From assembly GCF_963678635.1 (NCBI RefSeq), contig NC_087068.1:56576467-56640466 (forward strand): a stretch of DNA of 64,000 nucleotides, written 5' to 3'. Numbering within the stretch: position 1 is the stretch's first letter; every line of letters begins with the position of its first letter. Below are positions 10,191-20,460 of this stretch, piece by piece. Origin of the DNA: Symsagittifera roscoffensis. Taxonomy: Eukaryota > Xenacoelomorpha > Acoela > Convolutidae. The position numbers were made by a program, and so were the translations under genes. The notes beneath the pieces were generated by a model that made no database searches, had not been told where the DNA came from, and saw only the letters and a list, made by a program, of their open reading frames with translations.

Positions 10191-12240
10191 TTGTAACGAT
10201 TATAATTGTACAACCGTTACCGAAGAATTCCCAAGAATCAGGAAGGTTACCAGCCTTCCAGAATGACAACAAGACCGCTCGTCGTCCGGATTCCAGAAAC
10301 CAGAAGGATCTCGGGAAGGAAAGTGAATCTCTATTTTGACAAATTTTAGCTTTCGGTTATGTCCTGAATTGAATTAATAACATCTAAATTCGTTTTCAGA
10401 TAATGCGAAGCTAGGAGTTGAGGGAAGGGGTTGATCCATCTCCGATGCATATGATGATTTTTATCTACTGAACAAAAACAATAGTAAAATAATTTAAAAA
10501 ATTCTAGTCCTGTTTTTTGGAGTGACCTCGTGGTCTGGGGATACTGAGACCCAGCCATGAGCTCACTATTCTGCATGTAACTAAGTTAATCTGAGCTTTC
10601 TGACCGATAGCCCAAAACAGTAATGAATATGTCGACCCGATGTTAAAAGGACCACACAAAGAACTAGTTTTAAGGCAGAGACGGTTAAGTGCATGTAGAG
10701 CTGTGTTTAGACGCAAGCCAGTCGTTTTACAACCCCTAGCCTTATTTTCCGTCGATATATACTTCCGGGTGAATATTACATTCATGTTTTTTGGCGCTCC
10801 TGGATGTTACTCTTTTTAACATCATGACCGGAAAAACCGTTAACGAGCATTCCGCGCCGAGCGGATGCTCTATATAAGGCCCTTAGCACAGGGGCGGGGG
10901 GAGGCAGTTTGGAACGCGGAAGCCTTCCGGATTCCCGGGTTTAATTTTTTAACCTGGTTATGACCGAAAATTCACGTATCTGGAAGGGTGGGGGATTCGC
11001 GGTCCCGTCGTTCCCTGCGTAGTATATTACCAGAAACACTTATGGATATAAAAGAAACCAAACAAAATTTAGCATAGTACCCAAGAAAAAACCAAAAACA
11101 TAAAAAATAAACAAAAAAACCGAAAACAGTAAAAAAAAAATATTAGAAGAAACCATCCTACCAGACGAAATGTAATCCGACCTTCCCGTTTGTTAATATT
11201 AGATATTTTGTGGTTAGAGGCAATTATATCAATCAGAATTGTTATGATCATCGTTGTGGCCTGTTTCTGGTGCTTGTACTATAGGGTTGTCTGAGTATTT
11301 ACCCACGTTAATGCGAAATTGCGCTCAATCCGGATAGGTTTTGAGATTAGAGCGGAAAACTGATCCGGCGAGCAGTGCAAGGAGCAGCAGAAAGGGTCTC
11401 AAGGACAACAAAAATAGACTTTTGGGTGTCGTTAACCAGTTCTGTACCAAATGGGGTTATTCATTTTGGTACAGAAATTAAGACATCAACCTGTGGGCGG
11501 CTCGACAGTGACTGCACTGAAGTGACCCGCAACCTAGTTGCGAATTTCCGAGTTAAGCACCTTAATTCGGATATTGAACAAACCCGGAGGGGTATTAAAT
11601 TATTAATTTTCCTCTTTATACTGCCTGTATTAATACTCCTCTATCGTTTTTTATAGAAAAGCATAGCAAACAGACCGGTTTTAGGGTCAAAATAGTGATA
11701 TTTTGATTTCCCCACAAATGGCGATTTTTGAGATGTCGATATTTTTTGAAACGGAAAAAAGCACTAAATTAGTGGGTTACATCAAAACTGCACTAGTATA
11801 ATTAGTGGAACCGGTTGAATTTAGTTCGGACGTGGTTGGAACTAATTGGGTACCAAAATCAATTTTTCGTGATTTTTGAAAAAATGAAACGGTACAAAAT
11901 GAGAAAGTTATTCACTTTTTTTGCGTTAGGCAATACAAATTGTTGCTGGGACAACATTCACTAAAATCGACAGATTTTAGGAACCGTTTGCCAATAAGGT
12001 TGCGGATCCCAGTGAAATTAAACTTGAGTGGACTCATAAATTTAGTGGATTCATCAATCAGGAAGGGTCCAAATTGCATTGTCAAATTTTTTCAACTGGA
12101 ACGTTTTAAGCCAGGTTTTTTTTTTGCACTGAATTAGAAGAATAGAGGCCTTCTGAGCTCGGATCATTAATTTCGAAGCCAAAAAGACAAGAATTGCGAA
12201 AAAAAATTAGGCGGAACCTATAAGTCTGAAAATTTTTTGA
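10191..12240 (+). repeat. Repeat X, longest copy, with LTR-like promoter motifs
   Basis: Inverted relative to 7290-8212 and 58725-59958, which together cover it end to end. The left end has a decayed palindrome (TAACGATTATA … ACAACCGTTA). A consensus-like TATA box TATATAAGG lies at 10871-10879, followed by a G-rich stretch (GGGGCGGGGGGAGG). A pyrimidine/purine-poor A-rich region (11040-11150) and a conserved block CTCGACAGTGACTGCACT follow. The motif CCGGAAGG or its reverse recurs. No protein is encoded. It could be an LTR or the body of a non-autonomous element; the sequence does not decide. Confidence 0.65.
10871..10879 (+). promoter_or_regulatory. TATA-box-like motif in repeat X
   Basis: CTCTATATAAGGCCC is a good TATA consensus with GC-rich flanks. 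The same place in the 58.7-60.0 kb copy reads CTGAATAAGGCC, so the box is lost there. Use as a promoter is an inference. Confidence 0.4.
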
Positions 12241-12689
12241 TTCGCAGAAACGACGTTTGGGTAAATAAATTTTTAACTACTGGGCAGATCCAACTAATCT
12301 ATATACTTAATATAGATCTATGTTCTTAACAGAAATTAAGCGAGCTTACTCATAAAGCTTTTGTTTATTGAAAAAAAGTTATATAGAAATTTTTTAAGAT
12401 TGTTCTTAAAAGCACTTTTACCCCAACCAAACGGTAGTAACGGTTGAATAAGGCAATCTTACGCCCTTCTAGACAAAACGAAGGGCTGTGAAACACAGGG
12501 AAAGATAGTCGAGTCAAAACTAGGCTAATTATAAGACCCTTCACAGTTAAGGAGAATTGTCAAAAAAGCAGCTAAGCTTCAACCCGGAAGGTTCTAGGGC
12601 CGGAATATACCTAGTAAGTTCCTAGTTAGCTTATATAGCATAATAGGCTCGGAGACCATATCAGGAAGGGTCTTGGGTGTGATTTTGAC
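12241..12689. other. Non-coding stretch between X and minisatellite
   Basis: AT-rich, no frame of note. Contains two CCGGAAGG/AGGAAGGGTC motifs (about 12583 and 12663) like those of the neighbouring minisatellite. Confidence 0.4.
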
Positions 12690-12920
12690 CGACCCGGAAA
12701 GGCTATATTTACCAAACCGGAGGGGTTCTTATTCGGAGGGGTCATGTTTTTCCAATTCGGAGGGGTCCTATTTTTGCCCATCCGGAAGGATCCTATATTT
12801 GCCAATCCGGAAGGGTCCTATTTTTGCCAACCGGAAAGGTCCTTATTTTGGCAATCCGGAGGAGTTCTTTTTCGTCAATCCGGAGAGGTCCTTTATTCGT
12901 TAACCCGGAAGGGTCCCAGA
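12690..12920 (+). repeat. Minisatellite, about 25-bp unit with CCGGAAGGGTCC
   Basis: About nine units of roughly 25 bp, each built as (A)ATCCGGAAGGGTCCT followed by ATTTTTGCC. Clear unit starts lie near 12779, 12804, 12829, 12853, 12878 and 12904. Units differ by point changes (CGGAGGGG, CGGAAAGG). The reading frames through it are a by-product of the repeat. The core motif also occurs singly in the X repeats. Confidence 0.85.
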
Positions 12921-13250
12921 AACATCATTTTTTTTATATATAACGAACGTGGTAGTAGGGACCCTAAAGCGTAGGTAGACGAAAGTGAGAGACATAGTGA
13001 AGAGTATCAGGATATTAGGAATCAGGCTAAAAAACAAGTAATTGCACTGGTACCTTGCCTTTGAATAAATATTGAAAAGACTATAGTATAACAAAACAGG
13101 TTTAGACCCGGAGATTCGCGACTCTAAGTCTAACTGAAACCAAAGTTCGACACTGATTTCTGTGGAGTAAAATACAAACTATTTTTTGGAAAACTGGTTG
13201 CATTGAGGATTTTAGTAGGTTTAGCTCGGACAATCCGAAGGCAGATAGGC
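12921..13250. other. Non-coding stretch before element B
   Basis: No repeat unit or coding frame recognised. It separates the minisatellite from the presumed 5' LTR of element B. Confidence 0.4.
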
Positions 13251-13690
13251 AGCACAGGACTTAGTGGGTGCAGCAATCGCCCACTTGAGAAAAATACTGC
13301 CTACTAATTTTGTCTGTTTAGTGCGGCACTAAACAGGGAAAGCTTTTTCTTTAGGAACAAGTTCGGTTTTTGAATTGCGACAGACTAAGTGCACTACACA
13401 TACTTTTTTGGAAATAATTTCTATAATCCTTCTTCGATTTTGGTTTTGAATCCTCAATAATTGTTCCTGACTGGGTAGTGAACACACTAGCTTTTCGATA
13501 TAATGAGATCATCAGTCTGTGCTAGCTTAACATCCAATAACCTATAATCAATTGTTGTGCATAAATTGTATACACGGTGTACTGTGATAACCTATAAAAA
13601 TTCGTGGTCACTCACTGTTTAAGTGAAACTTTTGGATTTTATTGGGTTGTGTGACATCTATCAGTTGTCTAACACTAAAAACCGTAATAA
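13250..13690 (+). repeat. 5' LTR of element B (limits approximate)
   Basis: The stretch from about 13300 (TTGTCTGTTTAGTGCGGCAC) to 13650 (GGATTTTATTGGGTTGTGTGAC) matches, reversed, 15475-15825 upstream of the gag start in fragment C. It lies directly upstream of the gag ATG at 13732. Conserved points are the ACTAAACAG block, the CTGGGTAGTGA block and GTGCTAGCTT. The exact TG…CA ends and primer site were not found. Confidence 0.6.
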
Positions 13691-13731
13691 ACGAATTGAG
13701 CGTGTAAGTAGTAAGAAGTGATAAATCAAAA

Positions 13732-15086
13732 ATGAGTCTAGACAAGTCGAGGATACCTAAACTAAGTGATAGCTCTAGGAAATTATTACCAAAGAAACAA
13801 AGAAAATCGATCAACGACCCTTTTGTGGAAAGGATTGCATGGAATCGGACCAACAAAGAAAGAAAGCTTCAGGCGGAATGGTTGAAACCAGGAGTCAAAA
13901 GTCCTCCGAAGAACAAAAAGCATTGTTGGAAGTAGAGATCCATCCGGACCCTGCCCTGGATGAGAATCGGGTGGGACGTGGAACAGAAGGGAATGAGAAC
14001 AGAATATTGGCAAGTGAATCTACTCCAGTAGAACAAGGCCAAGGTTTTGTCACTTCCACCGGGACTCTAGTTCGATAGGAGATGTCGGAACTGTCCGACA
14101 TCTCGACTGAAAGTGTAGCAACAACAAGATCACCAACAGATAATACCATGATACATGGGGTGACCATGACAAACTCGGACAGGCAACCTGGAAAGAACAG
14201 GAACACCGGGCCAAGTAACCCACCAGCGGAACCAGAAGCGGATCATGAAGAAAAATCACGACCGAAAGGTAAAACTTGAGTCTCGACCAGCACTAAACTG
14301 CCCGGAACCGATAGGGTGACGCCACCACTAGTGACGCCATTAGTAGACAACAGGGCATCAATCAAAGAGGCCTTGACCAGTATAGTGGAAGCATAGCAGA
14401 GCAGAATGAACAGATCTCCTTAAGAATGAGTGAACTGGAGAGAGCAGTCCACGTCGAGAGAGAAAGCTTGCGGGAAGAGATCAAGCGCAATAGTCAAGAA
14501 GTCAGCAGAAGCGAAAAACGCTTGGAAGAAAGGAGGGATAAATACTCTGAACAGGTCCTTGGAAACTTTCCTGACGAGGTTACCTAGGACCAGTGAATGC
14601 AGCGAAAAGTCCAGAAGGGTATTTAAGACACCAAGATACTATAAAGTCGAATCTGACGGCTGTATAGACACCTGGATAGAGGTCATGAAGCTGCATTTTG
14701 AGGAGGAAGACTTGACAGAAAGACAAGAATGCAGTGCGCTTACCAGCAACCTGGAAGGGACAGCCCTAAATTGCGTGATGGCCAAAAAGCAATATCAATG
14801 GGACACAGCTGAGAAGATCTTTGAAATCTTGTTGAATAGTTTTGGCTTAGGGTACAAGGATACCAAGCAATGATGCGCTTCGAGAAACGGAGGCAACGTG
14901 AAGATGAGACGATAGACAAGTTTCTAGACGATCTGGAAATGCTGAGAAGGCGTAGCCAACCAGATGAGTCGAACAGAAGGATGACCCTGGCAGTAGCCTC
15001 AAAATTCATCGATGGTGTGAAGAATGATGAGATTCGAACAATATTGGCGACATATTACACACCACTCTCAACCAATGCGCCGACAC
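13732..15086 (+). pseudogene. gypsy B gag, N-terminal part
   Basis: Starts with ATG at 13732 (MSLDKSRIPKLSDSSRK), as in A and C. After a frameshift come MVETRSQKSSEEQKALLEVE, then MSELSDISTESVATTRSPTD (the A counterpart is MSELSGISTENVATTGSPTD), then the helical region VHVERE-like (RAVHVERESLREEIKRN) and the capsid-like block ESDGCIDTWIEVMKLHFEEE…NLEGTALNCV (14430-14873). It is cut at about 15086 by fragment C. Frame breaks at about 13850, 14078, 14280 and 14870. Confidence 0.8.
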
Positions 15087-15832
15087 AATCTTGGCCTTGT
15101 TCTACCAGAGTAGATTCACTCGCCAATCTCTTGTTTCCTCTCCTTTCCGGTCCTTGTCTCTCCTGGTTCTCATCAATGGCAGATTCTTAATGGACCTCTA
15201 CCTCTAACCTTGCTTTTTGTCCTTCTGATGACTTTTGACTCCTGGTTGCAACCATTATGCCTGAAATTCTCTTCCCTTTGTCGGTCCGGGTTCGTGTGAT
15301 CCTTTCCACAAAAGGGTCAATCATTGCTTTTCTCTGTTTCTCTGGTATGATTTTCCTGGATCTATCACCTAGTTTAGGTATCCTTGACTTGTCTAGACTC
15401 ATTCTCAATTTACCACTTCTTGTTGCCTATACACTCTATTCGATTGATAGTGTTCTTTTAATCTGACTTTTGATAATAATAACACAACACAATAAACTCC
15501 AAAAGTTTCACTTAAATACTGACCACGAATCCTTTTATGTTATCACAGTACGTCGTGTATACAATTTATTCACAATAATAGATTATTAGTTGTAAGATAT
15601 GAAGCTAGCACAGTCTGATGATATCAATTATTTTTAAAAGATAGTGGTCTCACTACCCAATCAAGCACAAATAATATTTAATTAAAAACAAAAATGAAGA
15701 AAATAAGAATATTTCTAATGAAAAACGTATGTGTTTTGTACTTTCGTCAATCGCAAAATAATAGTCGAACTAAAGAAAGAGCTTTCCCTGCTTGGTGCTG
15801 CACTAAACAGACAAAACTTGAAGGCGGTAATT
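15087..15832 (-). mobile_element. Fragment C: inverted 5' end (LTR + gag start) of an A-type gypsy
   Basis: On the minus strand this is a 5' LTR (about 15825-15475) plus the first gag codons (MSLDKSRIPKLGDRSRKII, ATG at 15406-15408) and the 5' gag part. It is about 90% or more identical by eye to A at 6745-7275, closer to A than to its host B. It sits inside B gag. On both sides lies the same B segment: 14941-15085 on the left and 15833-15964 on the right. Confidence 0.8.
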
Positions 15833-16947
15833 GCTGAGAAGGCGTAGCCAACCAGATGAGTCGAACAGAAGGATGAACCTGGCAGTAGCCTCAAAACTCA
15901 TAGATGGTGTGAAGTTGACAATGTTGGCAATGCATTACACACCACTTTCAACCACTGCGCCTACACCCGAGGAACTGAGACTCAAATCCCAGGAATATCT
16001 GCTACTAAAGCCTCCTATGAGATCTGGCTACTACATAAACAATTACGGCAATTAACAAGGGACCTGCTAACCAAGGTGACAATTGGTACAAACCTAAGGA
16101 CGACATGGATAAGAGACGATCTTGTGCAAACTGCAGTTTGACGGACCGTCATTTATCAGCATGCCTAAGCTACAAACAAGGTATGAAGGCGATAGGCTTT
16201 AGCCTCGAGGATGAAGAAGCGTCAGGAGTCGATCATGAGGATTTCATGAGAGGAATGACTGCAAAATTCGGCCCCAGGTGTTTCATTTGTCTCAGTTGTC
16301 CACTGTTTTGGGTTGGTGTGAAAGCCAGCAACGCACGCCTGATGAAAGAAGCGGAGGCCTGCAGAAAAGAGAAACCGCAAGATCTGGCTACGAAGAAAAT
16401 GCAGGCGGTGATAGAAGAACCTGGAACAGCAGCAGACGACTTTAAGATCGACTATAAGGCAGCAGCGAGAGATGCCTTAAACAGAGTCCAGCAGGAATTG
16501 ATGGCAAGGGAGATAGATCAGAAAGTCAAGCTCGAACTAGAAAACGAGAGAACTCAAGAGAAGCTGGAAGAAACGAATAAAATAGAAGCGCGCAGAACTG
16601 AAATGTTGCTCGGATACGATATGATAGAACCCTCTAAGTCACCTTGGGCTTGTGGGGTTGTCATGGCCAATAAGAAAGTGGAGCAGCTTAGGTTCTGTTG
16701 CAACTTTCGCTACCTGAAAGCAATTGCAATAAAAGATGCCTACCCCATACCACGGATAGACGAGAGCTTCTCGAAACTTGGCGACCCCAAGTTCTTTACT
16801 ACACTGGATCTGGGTTCTGCATTCTGGCAGGTTCCTCTACGAAAGAAGGACAGAGCAAAACTGGATTCGCAAGTGAATTGGGGTTGTAACAGTGGAACAG
16901 GATGCCCTTCGGCTTGTGCAACGCCACAGCGACTATTAAAAGACTGA
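15833..16947 (+). pseudogene. gypsy B gag C-terminal part fused in frame to RT
   Basis: The first 130 bp repeat 14941-15085. Then gag zinc knuckles: CANCSLTDRHLSAC (16126) and a truncated second one, CFICLSCPLFW. From 16105 to 16947 one frame runs from the knuckles through the charged helix (LNRVQQELMAREIDQK) straight into RT (RTEMLLGYDMIEPSKSPWACG, then FTTLDLGSAFWQVPL with the first catalytic Asp). In A the protease lies between these parts, so about 1.3 kb has been deleted here without breaking the frame. A frameshift follows at about 16870. Confidence 0.85.
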
Positions 16948-17669
16948 TGGCTCAGGCTTTGACCAGAGCAACGAAGAAGTACGGGAATCTTGTGATGTGC
17001 TACGTGTTTGACGTGGTCATAACACACCCACCTTGGCAGACCACATCGACAGACTCAACAAGGTCTTCGATTGCATGAAAAAAACGGGCTTGAAAACCAA
17101 ATCGTCGAAATGTGAAGTCCTGGGGGACTCAATCAAGTACCTGGGGAGAATGGTAAACAGGCATGGCGTGAGACCGGATCCGGAAGCAGTGGAGGCCGTG
17201 TTGACATGGAAGGCCCCTAGAACGGATACACAGCTCATGAGTTTCCTGCAATTTGCCAAATACTATCGTGAGTTCATAAAAGGATACGCGGACAAGGTGT
17301 ACCCCATGCAGCAACTGATGCGCAACAAAGAAAAAAGTTCGAAAGTGGAACGAAAAAGCTCGGGCAGCTTTTGAGAATATGAAGAGGGAACTGTGCGGGA
17401 CGCCAGTGCTATGCATGCCCACTGAGAAGGGCATGTACGTTCTCGACACTGATGCGTCAGTAGTAGCCATTTCAGGAATACTGCATCAGGAGCAAGAATG
17501 GAATGGGAGAACAGTTCTCCGTCCCATTTCATATGGCAGTAAACTGTTGAGCGACACAGAAACGAAGTTTGGTGCACCGAAGGCAGAAATGTTTGCAGTA
17601 GTCACGTTTGTGAAAAAGTACCGCGCGTACTTGGGGAGCGTTCCCTTTAAGTTACGCGTGGACAACTGA
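16920..17669 (+). pseudogene. gypsy B RT palm/thumb and RNase H start
   Basis: The YVDD box reads CYVFDVV (about 17000-17020), so the first catalytic Asp of the pair is replaced by Phe. LADHIDRLNKVFDCMKKTGLK, then LGRMVNRHGVRPDP and FAKYYREFIKGYADKVYPMQ form the thumb/connection. After a shift near 17370 comes the RNase H: YVLDTDASVVAISGILHQEQ with its first Asp, then ETKFGAPKAEMFAVV and LRVDN followed by a stop at 17667. Confidence 0.85.
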
Positions 17670-18690
17670 TCCTGGTTGAAGAGATACTAGAGCTATATTG
17701 GTCAATGGGTAGTCAGGTTGGGTGGCTACCACGTGATAATCGAGCGCAGGATGCCTTACAAACACCAATATACTGTTAGCTACAGCAAGACGACTGAGTT
17801 TTATGAAAATCTAGAGCAGAAGCAAGCCAATCAGGCGGAAATTAAAGAAGGATTCTCGTTTCTGGACAAAAAAACTTATGAAGCGCTTCCTTCGACAAGA
17901 TTGTTGGACAAGTTTGAACATCCAATTCCAGGACAACCCGAGTTACCGGTGGAGGAGGCAGCAGAAATAAAGCTCTTATCTAAGAAGGGCCCGGAGCCTT
18001 TGGATCTGTTGCTGCGCTCGAACCTGGTCCAACAGGAACTCTCTTTTATGAACATAAACAGCCTCAAATTGCTGGATAAAACGTTGCAGGTCGAACCACA
18101 AGTGATGCCGGATGTTGGGTGGATTGTTGGAGAGAAAAACGACTAGAGATGAACCCGAATGGGCAGCAGCCATGGCATCGCTGACATTCAGTGAGAATAT
18201 ACGGATAAAGCCATCAAGACGCCAACATAAGGAAAACGAAAGGGATTGTAAGACGGTAGTTAAGCCACTAGTATCCTCGATTTCTGAAAATATTTTGATG
18301 AGGACGCCATACAGACAAAAAGAACAGGATATTGGAACACAAAGGAAGACTGTCACCTTTGAGGATCCCGATCAGAAACTGGGAGAAGTTGAACAAAACC
18401 AGGGGCAAAAAAGTTTGTCCGGGGAGATAGACGTCGAAAAAGGTTATCGAGTTAATGAACAACACCCGGAACATGAAATTTTGTCCGCGGAGTCGGAGTT
18501 GAAAAAATGGTCGTGTAGAGAAACAAGACCTGGAGGATAAAATTTGTCCGGGGAGTTTAGATGGATGAGCAGAATGCACAGGTCGGAACCTGCCGTGGAA
18601 ACGTGCTCTGTGACAGACTCATCAGTTGAAACACCGCGAGGGAATCAGAGAACGACACTTCAAACAGGAACTCGAGCATAGGATCTGAAT
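17670..18690 (+). pseudogene. gypsy B RNase H end and long spacer
   Basis: YHVIIERRMPYKHQY (17745) is the RNase H end with the decayed His-rich NADALSR-like site. The next 125 codons (17760-18130, TTEFYENLEQKQANQAE… LLDKTLQVEPQVMP) are absent from A. Then LLERKTTRDEPEWAAAMASL and LSGE-bearing repeats follow as in A. Frame breaks near 18130 and 18530. No enzymatic motif is seen in the spacer. Confidence 0.7.
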
Positions 18691-19439
18691 TGTCAGAGTT
18701 AGCGATCCACACGTTACTAGTGAAGGCTCGAGCAAGAGACTTGGACAGGGAAGTATATCAAGACCCTGACAGTGATCGCTACCTAGTACGCAGTGAAAGA
18801 GTCTTTAACAAAGCATCAGATCACCTGGAAATGGTAGCGGTATCGAAACGTTCGATGAGCTTGTTACCGCAGAAGGAAGCAGTCAGGACTGACCTTCAAC
18901 TGACCTTCAGACAAGAAACAGTGCCAATGGCGAAAACTTGGTGCTTCAAGATAGAAGATGACGCGCATCATCAGCCCGATGAGCTGAATAGTCAGTTGTG
19001 GGTCATGAAGACATACTTGAAGGCAAAAAACAGACTCTCGGACCTACTAAGAACGCAAATAAATGACCGTATGACGAGGAGCAACTTAAAGAGGGGTATC
19101 GAGAATGGGGCACCAGACAGAGGAGGACAGTTATCGTATCCTGAGAAGTACTTTTTGCAGAAGGAGGGAAGGTTATATCTGAACAAGGAAGGGATTGTGG
19201 CTTGTAAGAGGAGAGAAGAGGACAAGGTCCTGTACAAATATAATACGATAGTGTTCCCGCAACTCTATCAAACGGAAATTTTATCCAGGTCGCATGATCA
19301 AATGGGCCACCAGGGGATTGATAAAGTATACCAGAGGATCCTAAAACGCTTTGAATGGACTGGGATGAAGAATGCATGCAAGAAGTGGAAAACAAGTGAA
19401 CGATCCAAGAAAATTGCGATTTCCATTGCAGTAGATTGA
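18690..19439 (+). pseudogene. gypsy B RNase H-integrase linker and damaged zinc finger
   Basis: A 250-residue frame with KARARDLDREVYQDPDSDRYL, LSDLLRTQINDRM and YPEKYFLQKEGRLYLNKEG. It ends in the integrase finger: SHDQMGHQGIDKVYQRIL keeps both His, but the following CxxC is lost. KKWKTSERSKKI replaces the KKWVTACLSCQQ-like sequence of A because of a deletion of about 22 bases, which also shifts the frame into a stop. Confidence 0.8.
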
Positions 19440-20460
19440 GTCATCCGAGTTCAATGAGGTGGTACATATTGATCACTAGAAGATATGCATGACATACAGT
19501 GGCTACAATCAGTTCCTGGTGATGATCGATCACTTCACAAAGTATGCAGAGACTTTGCCCTGTATAACTGCCTCAGCACAAGAGACATGCGATCAGTTGA
19601 TCAATACGTGGATAGCGATAATAAGGCATGGATGTCCAATGACGTTCCAATTGGACAATGAAACTTTCGTAGGAGAACTTACTAAGGAGCTCATGAGGCG
19701 TTCCCAAGTGGCACAGGCTCCTTCTGCGACGTATCATCACCAGACGAACGGCCTAATGGAGAGGCAAAAGCGGACTCTAGTGTCGATGTTGAGGGTGTAT
19801 TGTTTCAGATACATGACTGATTGGGACAGATATCTTCCACAAGTGATGGGAGCTTATAACAGCACGCGACACTCCACCACGGGAAATAGTCCGCACATGA
19901 TGTTGACTGGACACGGAAAGTTTTGCCTTTGACTTTTTTTACCCACAGTATGAAGGAAAGAAAACATCACCACAGGTTTATGTAAGGGATGTGATTAGAC
20001 GTCAACAAAAACTGAACGACTTGTGCAGACGAAAGACTCAGCGAGCAAAGGCAAGGCAGAGGAAAAAGTTTGATAAGATAGCAGCTGGTGCAATAGCTTA
20101 CTCAGTGGGAGATTAGGTATGGGTATTTCAAAACGTTATAGTACCGAAAGGAACCAAGCAGCTCCTAAAGAAGTGGAGAGTACCGTTCATGATAACGGAA
20201 GTGCACCAGGAGGGACGCTTTTACAGACTGAGTACCGGCCGAGCAGCGCACTTTGAGAACATTTAACCACACAACCCATCCACAGAGATATGAAAGAGGA
20301 GATTATCTGATGATTGACCCTGCCTGCGAGGTCAAAGAAAAAGGTACCAGGTAAAACAACGATGGGAACAAACCCCTAGAGAAGGAGAAACAAGTCCGCC
20401 ACTCCGCCACTGGACTTGGATCCCAATGAGATAATTGAAGCAGATGAAGAAACCTTACCC
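19440..20460 (+). pseudogene. gypsy B integrase core and C-terminal part
   Basis: LVMIDHFTKYAETLP, then TFQLDNETFVGELTKEL with the second catalytic Asp, and YHHQTNGLMERQ with the Glu. The spacing between this Asp and Glu is 34 residues, one fewer than D35E. The first Asp region (HIDH) is followed by a stop. A frameshift at 19930 leads to KTSPQVYVRDVIRRQQ and, after a TAG at 20114, VWVFQNVIVPKGTKQ and FMITEVHQEGRFYRLSTGRAAHF. The part from 19611 on is repeated twice more downstream. Confidence 0.85.

Larger units (their letters stand above)
13250..20460 (+). mobile_element. Ty3/gypsy retrotransposon B, decayed, protease deleted
   Basis: Same family as element A but in opposite orientation, with visibly divergent sequence (roughly 80-90% by eye in integrase). 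Order: 5' LTR, gag part 1, inverted fragment C, duplicated junction, gag part 2 fused to RT, RNase H, spacer, integrase, tail. The protease and linker block present in A (about 4870-3713) is gone. Frameshifts and stops occur in every domain. Its 3' end is repeated three times with element D gag. Confidence 0.88.

Noticed and set aside
12673-12974. Plus-strand frames through the 25-bp minisatellite
   Set aside because: The repeated NPEGSYF-like peptide is a translation of the repeat unit, with no conserved start and two overlapping frames equally open.
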